Shown one piece after another: positions 41,387 to 51,289 of a DNA stretch of 64,000 bases. The notes below the pieces were generated by a model. It searched no databases and was not told where the DNA came from. It worked only from the letters and a program-made list of their open reading frames with translations. Each line of letters opens with the position of its first letter. Position 1 is the first letter of the stretch. The stretch comes from Actinomyces mediterranea (GTDB lineage Bacteria; Actinomycetota; Actinomycetes; Actinomycetales; Actinomycetaceae): assembly GCF_900155595.1 (NCBI RefSeq), contig NZ_FTPB01000004.1, positions 868,001 to 932,000 on the forward strand, written 5' to 3'. Position numbers and translations under genes: made by a program.

Positions 41387-43226
41387 TTAGGGGTGGAGGT
41401 GGGTGGTGACTCGGGGGTGGAGGTGGGTGGTGACTCGGGTGGTGAGTTCGGCAAGGACGCTGGTGGGCATATCGAACGGTAGAACATCTATGGGGGTAAT
41501 CTCAGGGGTCTTGGTGTAAATGACCCGCAGCTCCACCGCAAGCCTCCCATCAGCCAGCCTGTCCCACACCTGTGGGGAGTCGGCCATGTACTGAATGACC
41601 CGGGGATCTGTGAGCATCCGGTCCCTGGTATACGCGGCACTTCCCTGGCAGGCGTGTCCCTCCAACAGGGACGTCACCGGTGTGGTGCTCAATGTCGAGG
41701 TCACTCCTTTGAACTCCCCAACGATCAATGTGCTCTGATCAGCTGACAGTGCTAACCCATCAATACGCAACCGCCCCGGAGAACTCGCCGTAAAGGAAGG
41801 GACCGCGCTAGCGTCCAGGCTGTCCAGGTGAGCCCACCCGCCCACCTCACCAATCCTCTCCGACACGCCCGTCAGGCCAGCACGCGCCGAGGATGCAGCA
41901 TCCGCAAGATCAGCGAGACGGTCGCGGGTACGCGGGCTGACGCCGTCTTTCTTGAGGCGTTCGAGTGTGTCGGCGACCCTGGTGCGGGTGAAGTCTGTGA
42001 GGGTATAGCCCTCGGGGAGGGCGTCGGCGAGGGTGTGTTGGGCGTGGTCGCGGGCAGCGATGAGGGTCTCACGCTTAGCGAATAGGGCCGCGACTTTCCC
42101 TTCGCCTGAGGATACGATGATGCGGCTGGCGCGCAGGTGGGCGACCAGGGTCGACATGCTATGAGCGACCCGCGACATCACCCCAGTCGTCGTCGACACC
42201 GGTCGGGCGAGTGCACCCGCTACTGTGGATGTTCCTGTTCGTACTACCGTCAGCGTGCGGACGCCCACACCTGCTAGACCGCCAGCCGCTGTCCACGCGC
42301 CACGCACACCCCTCAGGCCCTTCAGGCCCCCCACAACACCGCGGACGCCGCCCAATCCGATGCATCCGAGGGCGGCGAAGATGATGGATACGATGGCGTG
42401 TGTCCAGGATTGTTCTCCGGTGGCGGCCAAGATGATGTTCGCGATGGCGGCAATAATCCCTGCCAGTGCGGCAATAGATAACAACGCCCCCGCAAGGGCT
42501 TGCCCGATGACGGGGATCCAGCACACGAGCAAGGCGAGGATGCCCGCAATAGCGGCAACGGCTTCACTGATCTTCGCGATCCACCCAAGAGCCGCAGCAC
42601 CCCAGTTGTCCCACCACGAATCATGGAGCCCATCAGCGCCGGTCGCCGCCTCGATGGCGTCAATGGCCTGTTGGGCCGCGGTGTCTCGGTCGGCTACCGC
42701 CTGGTCAACAATCTGCCGCTGCGCATCAAGCCGCCCCTGGGCAACAGCGGCCTCATCCGCCTGCGCCGACGCCAAGCGCGTGTAGCGCACACTCACCCCC
42801 ACCACTGTCATCGGTGGCGGTGCGGTATTCGTCAGCGAGCCCCTGATAGTGGGCTTTCATCCGGTTCGCCTCATCCAACTCCGATTTTGCGTCCCTGGCC
42901 GCATACAACGCGTTCAACGTGTCGGTCTGGACCCGATCCAACACCTTCGCGTAAGAATCCAACGCATCCGCGGCCACCCGAAACCGGTTCTCCGCCTTCA
43001 CCACCCCATCAACAATCATGTCACGCGACTCCAACAGTGCCGCAACTGACTCCGCGCGACTCGACCCGGCCTCCAATGCTCGAAGGCTCTGCGCGCACCG
43101 ATTGATCACATCCGCCACCTGCCGATACCGCGCCGCCCCATCAGCGACCACCACCGGATCACCCGGAACAGGATCCACACTTCGCCCCACCACCGACCAA
43201 TCAGAAGACCGAACCGACACCCACAC
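41387..43226 (-). pseudogene. T7SS-type toxin with PD-(D/E)XK-like C-terminal domain, frameshifted
   Basis: Starts with GTG at 43226, AAGGAG 9 nt upstream. The first frame has the T7SS signal-like domain (VDPVPGDPVVVADGAARYRQVADVINRCAQSLRAL), then a coiled coil. At the G5 run 42796-42800 the frame must shift by one base. The second frame continues RYTRLASAQADEAAVAQGRLDAQRQIV, a region with membrane-like segments, and ends with LRIDGLALSADQSTLIVGEFKG, an E-x-K nuclease-type motif. Full product ~610 residues. The 3' end has two 24-bp tandem repeats encoding RVTTHLHP twice. A contingency switch or a sequence error is possible. Confidence 0.8.
41391..41438. repeat. Two perfect 24-bp tandem repeats at the toxin 3' end
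   Basis: Unit GGGTGGAGGTGGGTGGTGACTCGG at 41391-41414 and 41415-41438, encoding RVTTHLHP twice at the C-terminus. Copy number could vary in frame. Confidence 0.85.
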
Positions 43227-43439
43227 CCACCCCGACTCCTTCCAACCAATCGAAAACCCGCCAACAACCTAATACAGGACAACACCACCCCCACCACCAC
43301 GGAAAAGAAGAAACAGACACCGCAGAGGACAAACAGAACCACCACATACACCGTAATCATCCCACACCCACCCTCACAAGACTGCCCCCGCGCAGACACA
43401 ACAGACGACAAGAACAGATGCCTTGACGGGCAGTGGACA

Positions 43440-45119
43440 ATGGTCGGCATGGATTATCCGGCAACCGGCCGGGCGGCCGCACCCGACCTCTTCGCCCCCG
43501 GCTCCCCCACTCCCGCCGCCCTCGTCTCGGGGGAGGTGCCCTCGTCGAAGGCCGCCCATCCGCTGTCGGTATTCGACATGTTCCGCATCGGTATCGGCCC
43601 GTCCTCGTCGCACACCGTCGGCCCGATGCGAGCGGCCCTCGCCTTCACCGCTGAACTGGCCGCCCTGGGCTCGCCCTCTCGGATCACTATCGACTTCTTC
43701 GGCTCTCTTGGGGCGACGGGGCGCGGCCACTCGACGGATCGCGCGGTACTGCTCGGACTGGCGGGCCACGACCCGGAGTCCGTCGACATCACCACCGTTG
43801 AATCGACCCTTCCGCTGCTCGCCGACACCGGACGGCTGTGCCTGCCCGGCGACAGGAGCGTCCCCTTCGACATCGACCGCGATATCCGCTTCCTTCCGCG
43901 CACAGTCCTGCCCTACCACGTCAATGCGTTGACGATCAGCGCTTTCGACGCCGAGCGCGTCATTCTGGCCCGGACCTATTACTCGGTCGGCGGCGGCTTC
44001 GTCATGATGCAGACGAATGACGACCCCTCCCGTCCCGAAGTCGCCTCCCTGGCCTCCCCCCGCATCGGCGCCTCCATTGACGTCGAGGCGCCTCACCCCT
44101 TCTCCACGGGGGCGCAACTGCTCGCGCACTGCGCGGCCTCCGGCCTGCGCGTCTCGGATGTCGTGCGGGCGAACGAAGAAGCGATCCGTCCTCGGCAGGT
44201 TCTCAACGACTATCTCGACCTCGTCGCAGACACCATGTTCGACTGTGTCAACGAGGGGGCGAGCGCTCAGGGGATGCTGCCGGGCGGACTCGACGTTCCG
44301 CGGCGCGCACGCGCACTGTCCGCGAAGCTCGCGGCGAGGGCGGCGTCGACGATGATCCCCACGGCGGGGTCGGCGTGGGCGGCGACACCGGACGATCCGA
44401 TGCGCGCGATGGACTGGGTGAATCTGTTCGCCCTGGCGGTCAATGAGGAGAATGCGGCGGGTCATCGGGTGGTGACGGCTCCGACGAATGGTGCCGCCGG
44501 GGTGATCCCCGCAGTCCTGGGCTATCTCGTGACCTTCTGCCCAGAGGCGGGCGTGAGTGTCGGAGCGGGGGCCGGGCCATGTGATGCCGTCGCGGCGCGC
44601 ACGCCGCTCGCCCCCTATAGGCTCGCCTCCCCCGGCAGCCCCCGCGGACGGACCCGGGGGGAGGCGCATGCCCGGCGGCGCCGGGTCGTCCACGACTTCC
44701 TCCTCGCTGCGACCGCCATCGGCGGGCTCATTAAGACGAATGCATCGATTGCGGGAGCCGAGGTCGGCTGTCAGGGCGAGGTCGGCTCGGCCTCGGCGAT
44801 GGCGGCGGCGGGTCTGGTCGATGCCCTGGGCGGCAGTCCCGAACAGGTGGAGAACGCCGCGGAGATCGCGATGGAGCATTCTTTGGGCCTGACTTGTGAT
44901 CCGGTGGCGGGCCTCGTGCAGATCCCCTGCATTGAGCGCAATGCGATCGCGGCGGTGAAGGCGATCAATGCGGCGCGCATGGCCCTGTGGAGTGACGGGC
45001 GCCATACGGTGTCCTTCGACGCCGTCATCGAGACGATGCGCCAGACCGGCAACGACATGTTGTCGAAGTACAAGGAGACCTCTGCGGGCGGCCTCGCCGT
45101 TAATGTCGTCGAATGCTGA
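43440..45119 (+). CDS. sdaA: L-serine ammonia-lyase (iron-sulfur type)
   Basis: 559 residues from the ATG at 43440 (another ATG at 43449). Beta domain [28 protein letters not shown]. Alpha domain has the Fe-S cysteines: CQGE (~443), CDPV (~484) and CIER (~496). Converts serine to pyruvate and ammonia. About 40 extra residues (~370-415, [20 protein letters not shown] and the Arg-rich [17 protein letters not shown]) interrupt the usual AVL..F ... FLLAATAIG region. All motifs on both sides are intact. Confidence 0.93.
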   Translation: MVGMDYPATGRAAAPDLFAPGSPTPAALVSGEVPSSKAAHPLSVFDMFRIGIGPSSSHTVGPMRAALAFTAELAALGSPSRITIDFFGSLGATGRGHSTDRAVLLGLAGHDPESVDITTVESTLPLLADTGRLCLPGDRSVPFDIDRDIRFLPRTVLPYHVNALTISAFDAERVILARTYYSVGGGFVMMQTNDDPSRPEVASLASPRIGASIDVEAPHPFSTGAQLLAHCAASGLRVSDVVRANEEAIRPRQVLNDYLDLVADTMFDCVNEGASAQGMLPGGLDVPRRARALSAKLAARAASTMIPTAGSAWAATPDDPMRAMDWVNLFALAVNEENAAGHRVVTAPTNGAAGVIPAVLGYLVTFCPEAGVSVGAGAGPCDAVAARTPLAPYRLASPGSPRGRTRGEAHARRRRVVHDFLLAATAIGGLIKTNASIAGAEVGCQGEVGSASAMAAAGLVDALGGSPEQVENAAEIAMEHSLGLTCDPVAGLVQIPCIERNAIAAVKAINAARMALWSDGRHTVSFDAVIETMRQTGNDMLSKYKETSAGGLAVNVVEC

Positions 45120-45239
45120 GGTGCCACTGCATCTAGGGGGAGGTCGTATTAGCGGACCACTAGATGTAGGGGCGCGCGGGCGCGACACGCCGGTGTCGAC
45201 GAAGACTTCCCGAGCTCTTCACAGGGACTCGCCATCGAA

Positions 45240-45248
45240 TTATCCACA
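45240..45248 (+). promoter_or_regulatory. DnaA-box-like sequence upstream of nrdHIE
   Basis: TTATCCACA, the strict consensus, 360 bp before nrdH. In E. coli DnaA controls nrdAB; here the role is inferred from position only. Confidence 0.4.
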
Positions 45249-45469
45249 TGGTTGTGCACTAACTGTGCACACTCCCTCCACAAGTGCGGAGAGAAACCGA
45301 CGCAGCGAACCGAGTTTCCGAATCGGCTGTTTTCTGCGCCGCTGAGATGGTGCCGGGGATACCCGCGCCGTTCGGAACAGTCGTTCCATGCGCGCTCGGT
45401 CACTGAATTCACACGGTGTCCACAAGCCTCGTGACAGCGACCCACAACCCTCTCCGCGCGACACGCCAA

Positions 45470-45516
45470 ACACAATATCTTGGGGTCGTAGCACTCGCCC
45501 ACCACGAGGTGTAGTG
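45470..45516 (+). promoter_or_regulatory. Candidate NrdR-box pair upstream of nrdHIE
   Basis: ACACAATATCTTGGGG (45470-45485) resembles the NrdR consensus ACACTATATATAGTGT. A weaker second site overlaps 45501-45516 with GTGTAGTG, centred ~31 bp away, close to the usual three-helical-turn spacing. NrdR represses ribonucleotide reductase operons when deoxynucleotides are abundant. Confidence 0.45.
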
Positions 45517-45609
45517 TTATCCCTATCTTCGCGGAGCCGACGAGCACCGCGACGCCCGCCCGGCGGATATGTCCCATATCCGCTTCCGCTGTGAACACAG
45601 GAGACACCG

Positions 45610-45870
45610 ATGACGATCACCGTCTACTCCAAGCCCCGCTGCCCCCAGTGCGACGCCACCTACCGCGCCCTCGACAAGCAGGGGCTGGATTACACCAGCA
45701 TCGATGTCACCGAGGACACCGACGCTCTCGTCTACATCAAGGACCTCGGCTACCAGCAGGCCCCCGTCGTCATCGCGGGCGACAACCACTGGAGCGGTTT
45801 CCGCCCCGACCGCATCAAGGCGGTCGCTGCAATGGTTGAAGCAGCCCCTGTCGCAGTCGGTCAGATCTGA
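45610..45870 (+). CDS. nrdH: Glutaredoxin-like protein NrdH
   Basis: 86 residues. Redox motif CPQC (residues 11-14), then [24 protein letters not shown] with the cis-Pro region and [12 protein letters not shown], the NrdH signature WSGFRPD. It delivers electrons to class Ib ribonucleotide reductase. First gene of the operon; a perfect hairpin separates it from nrdI. Confidence 0.96.
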   Translation: MTITVYSKPRCPQCDATYRALDKQGLDYTSIDVTEDTDALVYIKDLGYQQAPVVIAGDNHWSGFRPDRIKAVAAMVEAAPVAVGQI

Positions 45871-45877
45871 CAGCCCT

Positions 45878-45902
45878 GTCCCGGCCGCTGCGCGGCCGGG
45901 AC
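45878..45902 (+). other. Perfect hairpin between nrdH and nrdI
   Basis: GTCCCGGCCGC at 45878-45888 pairs with 45892-45902 around a TGC loop. No T-run follows, so it is probably an mRNA stability or processing element, or an attenuator, rather than a full terminator. Confidence 0.7.
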
Positions 45903-45955
45903 TTCGTGCGTTCACGCCCCGACGGGTGTGCCGACCCTTGTACGGAAGGATTCGA

Positions 45956-46372
45956 ATGGTTCACGTCGTCTACTTCTCGTCCGCGACCGGCAACACCCAC
46001 CGTTTCGTTGAGAAGCTCAATGTCACGGCCGACCGCATCCCCCTGCGCCGCACGGATGAGCCGTTGCACGTATCGGAGCCCTACGTCCTCATCGTGCCGA
46101 CCTACGGCGGGGGAAATCTCAAGGGCGCGGTCCCCAAGCAGGTCATCGCCTTCCTCAACGACCCGGAGAACCGCCGTCATTGCGTCGGCGTGATCTCCTC
46201 GGGGAACACGAACTTCGGCACCGCGTACTGCCTCGCCGGAGACATCGTCGCGGCGAAACTGGGCATCCCCCACATGTACAAGTTCGAACTCCTCGGCACC
46301 TCCGAGGACGTCTTACGAGTTCGCGAAGGACTGGAACAATTTTGGCAGAGAATCTCACCGACACAGGCGTAG
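45956..46372 (+). CDS. nrdI: Flavodoxin-like NrdI
   Basis: 138 residues from the ATG at 45956 with GGAAGGA upstream. Phosphate-binding loop [16 protein letters not shown], then [11 protein letters not shown] and [19 protein letters not shown]. NrdI supplies oxidant to assemble the manganese-tyrosyl cofactor of NrdF. Its 3' end overlaps the start of nrdE. Confidence 0.95.
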   Translation: MVHVVYFSSATGNTHRFVEKLNVTADRIPLRRTDEPLHVSEPYVLIVPTYGGGNLKGAVPKQVIAFLNDPENRRHCVGVISSGNTNFGTAYCLAGDIVAAKLGIPHMYKFELLGTSEDVLRVREGLEQFWQRISPTQA

Positions 46373-48498
46373 AAGACATCCGCAGCCCCGAGCTGGACTA
46401 TCACGCGCTCAACGCTCGACTCAACCTCTACGACGCGGATGGGCGCATCCAATTCGATGCGGACCGCATGGCTGCGCGTCAGTACTTCCTCCAGCACGTC
46501 AACCAGAACACCGTGTTCTTCCACGACCTCGAGGAGAAGCTCGCCTACCTGGTCGAAGAGGGCTACTACGAGGCCGAAGTCCTCGCCCAATACGACCCCG
46601 AAGACGTCAAGGCCCTGTTCAAGCAGGCCTACGCCCACAAGTTCCGCTTCCCGACATTCCTCGGCGCATTCAAGTACTACACCTCGTACACCCTCAAGAC
46701 CTTCGACGGCAAGCGCTACCTCGAACGCTTCGAGGACCGCGTCACCATGGTCGCCCTCTACCTCGCGCGCGGCGACGTGGAACTCGCGAAGAACCTCGTC
46801 GATGAGATGATGACGGGCCGCTTCCAGCCCGCCACCCCGACCTTCCTCAATGCGGGCAAGGCGGCGCGCGGCGAACTCGTCTCCTGTTTCCTCCTGCGCA
46901 TCGAGGACAATATGGAGTCGATCGCCCGCGGCATCAACTCGGCCCTGCAGCTGTCTAAGCGGGGCGGCGGCGTCGCCCTGTCCCTGACGAATCTTCGCGA
47001 GGCCGGTGCGCCGATCAAGAAGATCGAGAACCAGTCGAGCGGCGTCGTGCCGGTCATGAAGCTCCTCGAAGACTCCTTCTCCTATGCGAACCAGCTCGGG
47101 GCCCGTCAGGGTGCGGGCGCCGTGTACCTGCACGCCCACCACCCCGACATCATGAGCTTCCTCGACACCAAGCGCGAGAACGCCGACGAGAAGATCCGCA
47201 TTAAGACGCTCTCCCTCGGCGTCGTCATCCCGGACATCACCTTCGAGTTGGCGCGCAATAACGAGGACATGTACCTCTTCAGCCCCTACGACGTTGAACG
47301 CGTCTACGGGGTACCCTTCACGGAGATCTCCGTGACCGAGAAATACCGGGAGATGGTCGACGACGGGCGCATCCACAAGAAGAAGATCAACGCCCGCCGT
47401 TTCTTCCAGACCCTCGCCGAAATTCAATTCGAGTCCGGCTACCCCTACATCCTCTTCGAAGACACGGTGAACCGCGCGAACCCCATTAAGGGCCGCATCA
47501 CCATGTCGAACCTGTGCTCGGAGATCCTGCAGGTCTCCGAGGCCTCGACCTACAACGATGACCTGTCCTACTCCCACATCGGCAAGGACATCTCCTGCAA
47601 CCTCGGCTCGCTCAATATTGCGAAGACCATGGACTCCGAGGACTTCTCGAAGACCGTGGAGACCGCGATCCGCGGCCTCACCGCCGTCTCCGACCTCTCC
47701 GACATCCAGTCGGTGCCTTCCATCGCCCGCGGCAATGCGATGAGCCACGCGATCGGCCTGGGGCAGATGAACCTGCACGGCTACCTCGCACGCGAACACG
47801 TCATGTACGGCTCACCCGAAGCCCTCGACTTCACGAACATGTACTTCCTCACCATCGCCTACGAGGCAATCAAGGCGTCCTGCCTCATCGCTAAGGAGCG
47901 GGGCGTGCGCTTCGAGGGCTTCGAGGATTCGACCTATGCGAGCGGCGAATACTTCGACACGTACATCAACGGCATGTGGGAGCCGACGACGGACAAGTGC
48001 CGCGAACTGCTCGCCAAATCCTCGATCCGCGTCCCCACAGCCGATGATTGGCGGGCGCTCGCCGCAGACGTCAAAGAGTTCGGCATGTACAACCAGAACC
48101 TCCAGGCGATCCCGCCGACCGGTTCGATCTCGTATATCAACAACTCGACCTCGTCGATCCACCCGATCGTGTCGCGCATCGAGATCCGCAAGGAGGGCAA
48201 GATCGGGCGCGTCTACTACCCGGCGCCGTATATGACGAATGAGAATCTCGACTACTACGTGGACGCTTACGAGGTCGGCCCCGAGGCGATCATCGACACG
48301 TACGCGGTGGCGACGCAGCACGTCGATCAGGGTCTGTCCCTCACGCTGTTCTACCCGGACACGGTGACGACTCGCGACCTCAACAAGTCCTATATCTACG
48401 CGTGGCGCAAGGGCATCAAGACGATGTACTACGTGCGCCTGCGCCAGATGGCCCTCGAGGGCACCGAAGTCGCCGGCTGCGTGTCCTGTATGCTGTGA
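46342..48498 (+). CDS. nrdE: Class Ib ribonucleotide reductase alpha subunit NrdE
   Basis: 718 residues from a TTG at 46342, chosen because family alignment begins with ENLT...[22 protein letters not shown] and no ATG fits; it overlaps nrdI by 31 nt. Catalytic features: [20 protein letters not shown], and the C-terminal CVSC pair that is reduced by NrdH. It reduces ribonucleoside diphosphates. The beta subunit gene nrdF is not adjacent; a zinc-knuckle gene follows instead. Confidence 0.94.
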   Translation: MAENLTDTGVEDIRSPELDYHALNARLNLYDADGRIQFDADRMAARQYFLQHVNQNTVFFHDLEEKLAYLVEEGYYEAEVLAQYDPEDVKALFKQAYAHKFRFPTFLGAFKYYTSYTLKTFDGKRYLERFEDRVTMVALYLARGDVELAKNLVDEMMTGRFQPATPTFLNAGKAARGELVSCFLLRIEDNMESIARGINSALQLSKRGGGVALSLTNLREAGAPIKKIENQSSGVVPVMKLLEDSFSYANQLGARQGAGAVYLHAHHPDIMSFLDTKRENADEKIRIKTLSLGVVIPDITFELARNNEDMYLFSPYDVERVYGVPFTEISVTEKYREMVDDGRIHKKKINARRFFQTLAEIQFESGYPYILFEDTVNRANPIKGRITMSNLCSEILQVSEASTYNDDLSYSHIGKDISCNLGSLNIAKTMDSEDFSKTVETAIRGLTAVSDLSDIQSVPSIARGNAMSHAIGLGQMNLHGYLAREHVMYGSPEALDFTNMYFLTIAYEAIKASCLIAKERGVRFEGFEDSTYASGEYFDTYINGMWEPTTDKCRELLAKSSIRVPTADDWRALAADVKEFGMYNQNLQAIPPTGSISYINNSTSSIHPIVSRIEIRKEGKIGRVYYPAPYMTNENLDYYVDAYEVGPEAIIDTYAVATQHVDQGLSLTLFYPDTVTTRDLNKSYIYAWRKGIKTMYYVRLRQMALEGTEVAGCVSCML

Positions 48499-48547
48499 CG
48501 TCTGGTGACATTTGTCAACAGATAATCGAGATTGGAAAGGAGGGGCG

Positions 48548-48874
48548 ATGAGCGGATCTGGAAGCAGGACATGTTCCATTTGCGGACAATCCGGACACGA
48601 CAGGCGGACTTGCGATGTTCCAGCGAATGCTGGGCGCTGTAGCGTTTGTGATTATCGGGGTCACGACAAGTGGAACTGTCCAAATAAGGTAAGTAACTTC
48701 GGAATAGGGCTTCTCGTCTCGGGGGTTTCCCCGGACAAGAAACCGTTTCTACGAACAACAGTCGGTCCCGTCCTCGTTACGAGGGCGGGACCGCCGCTGT
48801 CAGGGTCGCCGTCGGGGAGCGGAATCCGGGCACGATCAGGGGGATTCCCAATGGTGAGGGCGAATCCTCGTTAA
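48548..48874 (+). CDS. Small protein with two CCHC zinc knuckles
   Basis: 108 residues from the ATG at 48548, preceded by AAAGGAGGGG. Two perfect C-x2-C-x4-H-x4-C knuckles: C9-C12-H17-C22 and C31-C34-H39-C44 (CSICGQSGHDRRTC and CSVCDYRGHDKWNC). This motif is best known from retroviral nucleocapsid and eukaryotic RNA-binding proteins and is uncommon in bacteria. It suggests single-stranded nucleic acid binding. It follows nrdE by 49 bp. The C-terminal half runs through a hairpin and lacks conserved motifs. Confidence 0.75.
   Translation: MSGSGSRTCSICGQSGHDRRTCDVPANAGRCSVCDYRGHDKWNCPNKVSNFGIGLLVSGVSPDKKPFLRTTVGPVLVTRAGPPLSGSPSGSGIRARSGGFPMVRANPR
48763..48793 (+). terminator. Strong hairpin inside the 3' part of the zinc-knuckle gene
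   Basis: CGGTCCCGTCCTCG pairs with CGAGGGCGGGACCG around TTA with one mismatch. There is no T-run after it, so it is a terminator-like structure rather than a proven terminator. It may end the nrdHIE transcript. Confidence 0.5.
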
Positions 48875-48910
48875 TAGGATGGTGACAGTCCTCTTGAGAA
48901 AGGCATTCAC

Positions 48911-49480
48911 ATGTCCACCCCGCAGCCCGCCTCCTCCCCCATTGAAGAACCGGGCGTCCCCCCGACGACCCAGTACCCCACCGATCAGGTGCCGCCGACC
49001 CAGCAGATGCCCGCCGACCAGAACGCGGCACCGCAGGGTCCCGACGCGCCACCGGTCTTCACCCAGCACGCCGACGGGGCTGGAACCTCGCCCTCCTCCC
49101 ACGCCTACGATCCTCACGGCGGCATGCCCCAGTGGGATCAGCCCCCGTACACGGGGGCCGCGTACACCCCGCGCCCGGGCTGGAACACGGTTGAGCGCCT
49201 GCGCAACAACTCCGTCATCTGCCTCGTTCTCGGAATCCTCAGCTTCGTGGGATTCGGCCCCCTGACGGGTATCCCCGCGTGGATCTGGGGACACTCCATC
49301 ATCAACGAGGCGCGCTCCCTGGGCATCGGCGACGATGTCGTGTCGAATGCGAAGATCGGCAAGATCCTCGGCATCGTTTCCACGGTGATCTTCATCGGTC
49401 TGATCCTCATCAGCGTGTTCTTTCTGGTGATCATGTTCGGCCTGATTGCCGCATCGGCATCGCAGGGCTTCATCCTGTGA
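48911..49480 (+). CDS. DUF4190 domain-containing membrane protein
   Basis: 189 residues. A ~95-residue Pro/Gln/Thr-rich cytoplasmic N-terminus (TQYPTDQVPPTQQMPADQ, PPYTGAAYTPRPGWN) precedes two membrane segments (SVICLVLGILSFVGFGPLTGIPAWIWG and ILGIVSTVIFIGLILISVFFLVIMFGLIAAS), the usual DUF4190 arrangement. The cytoplasmic tail could bind other proteins. Function unknown. Confidence 0.8.
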   Translation: MSTPQPASSPIEEPGVPPTTQYPTDQVPPTQQMPADQNAAPQGPDAPPVFTQHADGAGTSPSSHAYDPHGGMPQWDQPPYTGAAYTPRPGWNTVERLRNNSVICLVLGILSFVGFGPLTGIPAWIWGHSIINEARSLGIGDDVVSNAKIGKILGIVSTVIFIGLILISVFFLVIMFGLIAASASQGFIL

Positions 49481-49511
49481 GCCGATGACGCTCAGCCATG
49501 GCGTAGGTGAC

Positions 49512-49517
49512 TAATGT
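49512..49517 (+). promoter_or_regulatory. Putative leaderless -10 (TAATGT)
   Basis: TAATGT lies 6 nt before the ATG at 49524. No Shine-Dalgarno is seen. Confidence 0.45.
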
Positions 49518-49523
49518 AAGGGT

Positions 49524-51260
49524 ATGACGCCTCGCTCAGACTTCGACCGCCTCCGACGACGCAGCGGCTCCGACCAGGATCTCATCTCCTCCCTGCGCCG
49601 CATGGATTCGCGCCCCTATGGGACTTACAAGTCGGTGACGGGAGACTGGGACTACGGGGACTTCACCCTGTCCATTGATCGCGTCCAGTCCGACCCTTAC
49701 GCCCCGCCCTCGCACCTGCGGGCGAGCACGAAACCCGCGACGATGGGTCTGCCCGACGAGGCCCTCGCTTCATCGGCGGCGCGCCTGGCGACCGCAGATT
49801 TCCTCGTACGCAGTTTCGAGACGGCGATCAGGAACCGCGAGTGCGGGGGCACCGTCCGGATCGCCCACCCCGGCCAGGAGATCCTCCAGCGCTCGGCGGC
49901 CACCGTTATGCCCGATCATGTGGAGATCCGCTTCCAGGTGCAGCTACCCGCCAGGGGTCGCTCCATCCGGGGGCACGAGGCCGCCCGCCTTTTCGACGTC
50001 GATGTGCCCAATATTGTGATGGACTGCTTCGACTTCGTGTCCGACGATGAGATCACCGACCTGTCCCGCAAGGCGCTCCTCGCCCACATCGGAGCATACG
50101 AGGACCACCGCGCCCTCCAGGACGCGCTGGCCGATAAGGGGTGGGTGGCATTCGTCGCCGACGGGTCCGTCCTCGCCCGCAAGTCCGGGATCTCGCAGCT
50201 GCCGATGGACTCCGACCAGGCCATTGCCTTCGAATCGCCCGACTCGATGCGCGCCACCGTCTCCTTGCCCCATGCGGGCGAGGTGTCGGGCATGGCGATC
50301 ACCCCGGGTGTCACTCTGATCGTCGGAGGCGGCTACCACGGCAAATCAACCCTGCTCGGCGCCCTCCAGCGCGGCGTCTACGCCCACGTCCCGGGCGACG
50401 GGCGCGAACTCGTCGCAACAACGCCCGACGCCATGAAGATCCGCGCCGCCGACGGGCGCTCTGTGACGGGCGTCGACGTGTCTCCCTTCATCATGCACCT
50501 GCCCGGCGGCGCCGATACGACGCGCTTCTCCACTCAGAACGCCTCGGGGTCGACGTCTCAGGCCGCGTCGATCATGGAGGCGGTCGAACTGGGCTCTCCG
50601 CTGCTCCTCATCGACGAGGACACCTCTGCGACGAATCTGCTGATCCGCGATGCGCGCATGCGCGCCCTCGTCGCCGCCGACAGGGAGCCGATCACACCGC
50701 TGGTTGACCGCATCGGCGCCCTCTCGTCGGAGAAGCAGGTGTCGACGATCCTCGTCATGGGCGGCTCGGGCGACTACTTGGACGTCGCCGACCGCGTCCT
50801 CATGCTCGACACCTACCGGTGCGTCGATGTCACCGACCGTGCACGCGAGGTCGTCGCCGAAATGCCGCGAGAACGCAACGACGAAGGCGGCCTCGCATCG
50901 GCGGCCCCGCGTTGCCCGACCAGGATTCGCGGCGGAGAGTCCCGCCCGAAGACGAAGTCCTCGGGACTCGACGAAGTCGTTCTCGACCGGCAGATCGTCT
51001 CCCTGGCGGACGTCGAGCAGATCGTCGACCCCGGCCAGACGGAGGCCATTGCGTGGATGATGCGCGGGATCCTCGAACAATTCGCCAATGGCGAGCTCCC
51101 CGTTCCGGAGTTGCTCACGCGTGTGGAGCGGCGGGTGAATTCCGAGGGTTTGGACGCCGTCGTCAAATTCGGGGCCAGGGAGTTCCCCGCGCATCTGGCG
51201 AGGCCCCGCCTGGTGGATGTGGGTGCGGCGATCAACCGATACCGGGCGCTCCACCTCTGA
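49524..51260 (+). CDS. Predicted ABC-class ATPase (PF09818 type)
   Basis: 578 residues. Walker A GGGYHGKST at ~275, ATGxDVSPFI-like segment (SVTGVDVSPFIMHLPGG), Q-loop-like STQNASGSTSQAASIMEAVELG, Walker B LLLIDEDTSATNLLIRD and MGGSGDYLDVADRVLMLD. This is the bacterial family of predicted ABC-class ATPases with a unique signature motif. It is not a membrane transporter ATPase: no transmembrane partner is nearby. Cellular role unknown; its Walker motifs are intact. Confidence 0.87.
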   Translation: MTPRSDFDRLRRRSGSDQDLISSLRRMDSRPYGTYKSVTGDWDYGDFTLSIDRVQSDPYAPPSHLRASTKPATMGLPDEALASSAARLATADFLVRSFETAIRNRECGGTVRIAHPGQEILQRSAATVMPDHVEIRFQVQLPARGRSIRGHEAARLFDVDVPNIVMDCFDFVSDDEITDLSRKALLAHIGAYEDHRALQDALADKGWVAFVADGSVLARKSGISQLPMDSDQAIAFESPDSMRATVSLPHAGEVSGMAITPGVTLIVGGGYHGKSTLLGALQRGVYAHVPGDGRELVATTPDAMKIRAADGRSVTGVDVSPFIMHLPGGADTTRFSTQNASGSTSQAASIMEAVELGSPLLLIDEDTSATNLLIRDARMRALVAADREPITPLVDRIGALSSEKQVSTILVMGGSGDYLDVADRVLMLDTYRCVDVTDRAREVVAEMPRERNDEGGLASAAPRCPTRIRGGESRPKTKSSGLDEVVLDRQIVSLADVEQIVDPGQTEAIAWMMRGILEQFANGELPVPELLTRVERRVNSEGLDAVVKFGAREFPAHLARPRLVDVGAAINRYRALHL

Positions 51261-51289
51261 GCCCCGTATTCTGAGCCGACGCCGTTCAG

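Larger units (their letters stand above)
45120..45609. other. Long intergenic region upstream of nrdHIE
   Basis: 490 bp without a convincing gene; several frames are open only because of GC bias. It contains a perfect DnaA-box sequence (45240-45248), candidate NrdR boxes (45470-45516) and a weak inverted repeat just after sdaA (CATCTAG 45130-45136 with CTAGATG 45160-45166). Confidence 0.5.

Noticed and set aside
45240-45248. Replication origin at the DnaA-box sequence
   Set aside because: Only one perfect box is seen, with no AT-rich unwinding region and no dnaA or dnaN nearby.
45149-45607. Minus-strand ORF of 152 residues before nrdH
   Set aside because: No family features and GC-driven openness; the region holds regulatory sites instead.
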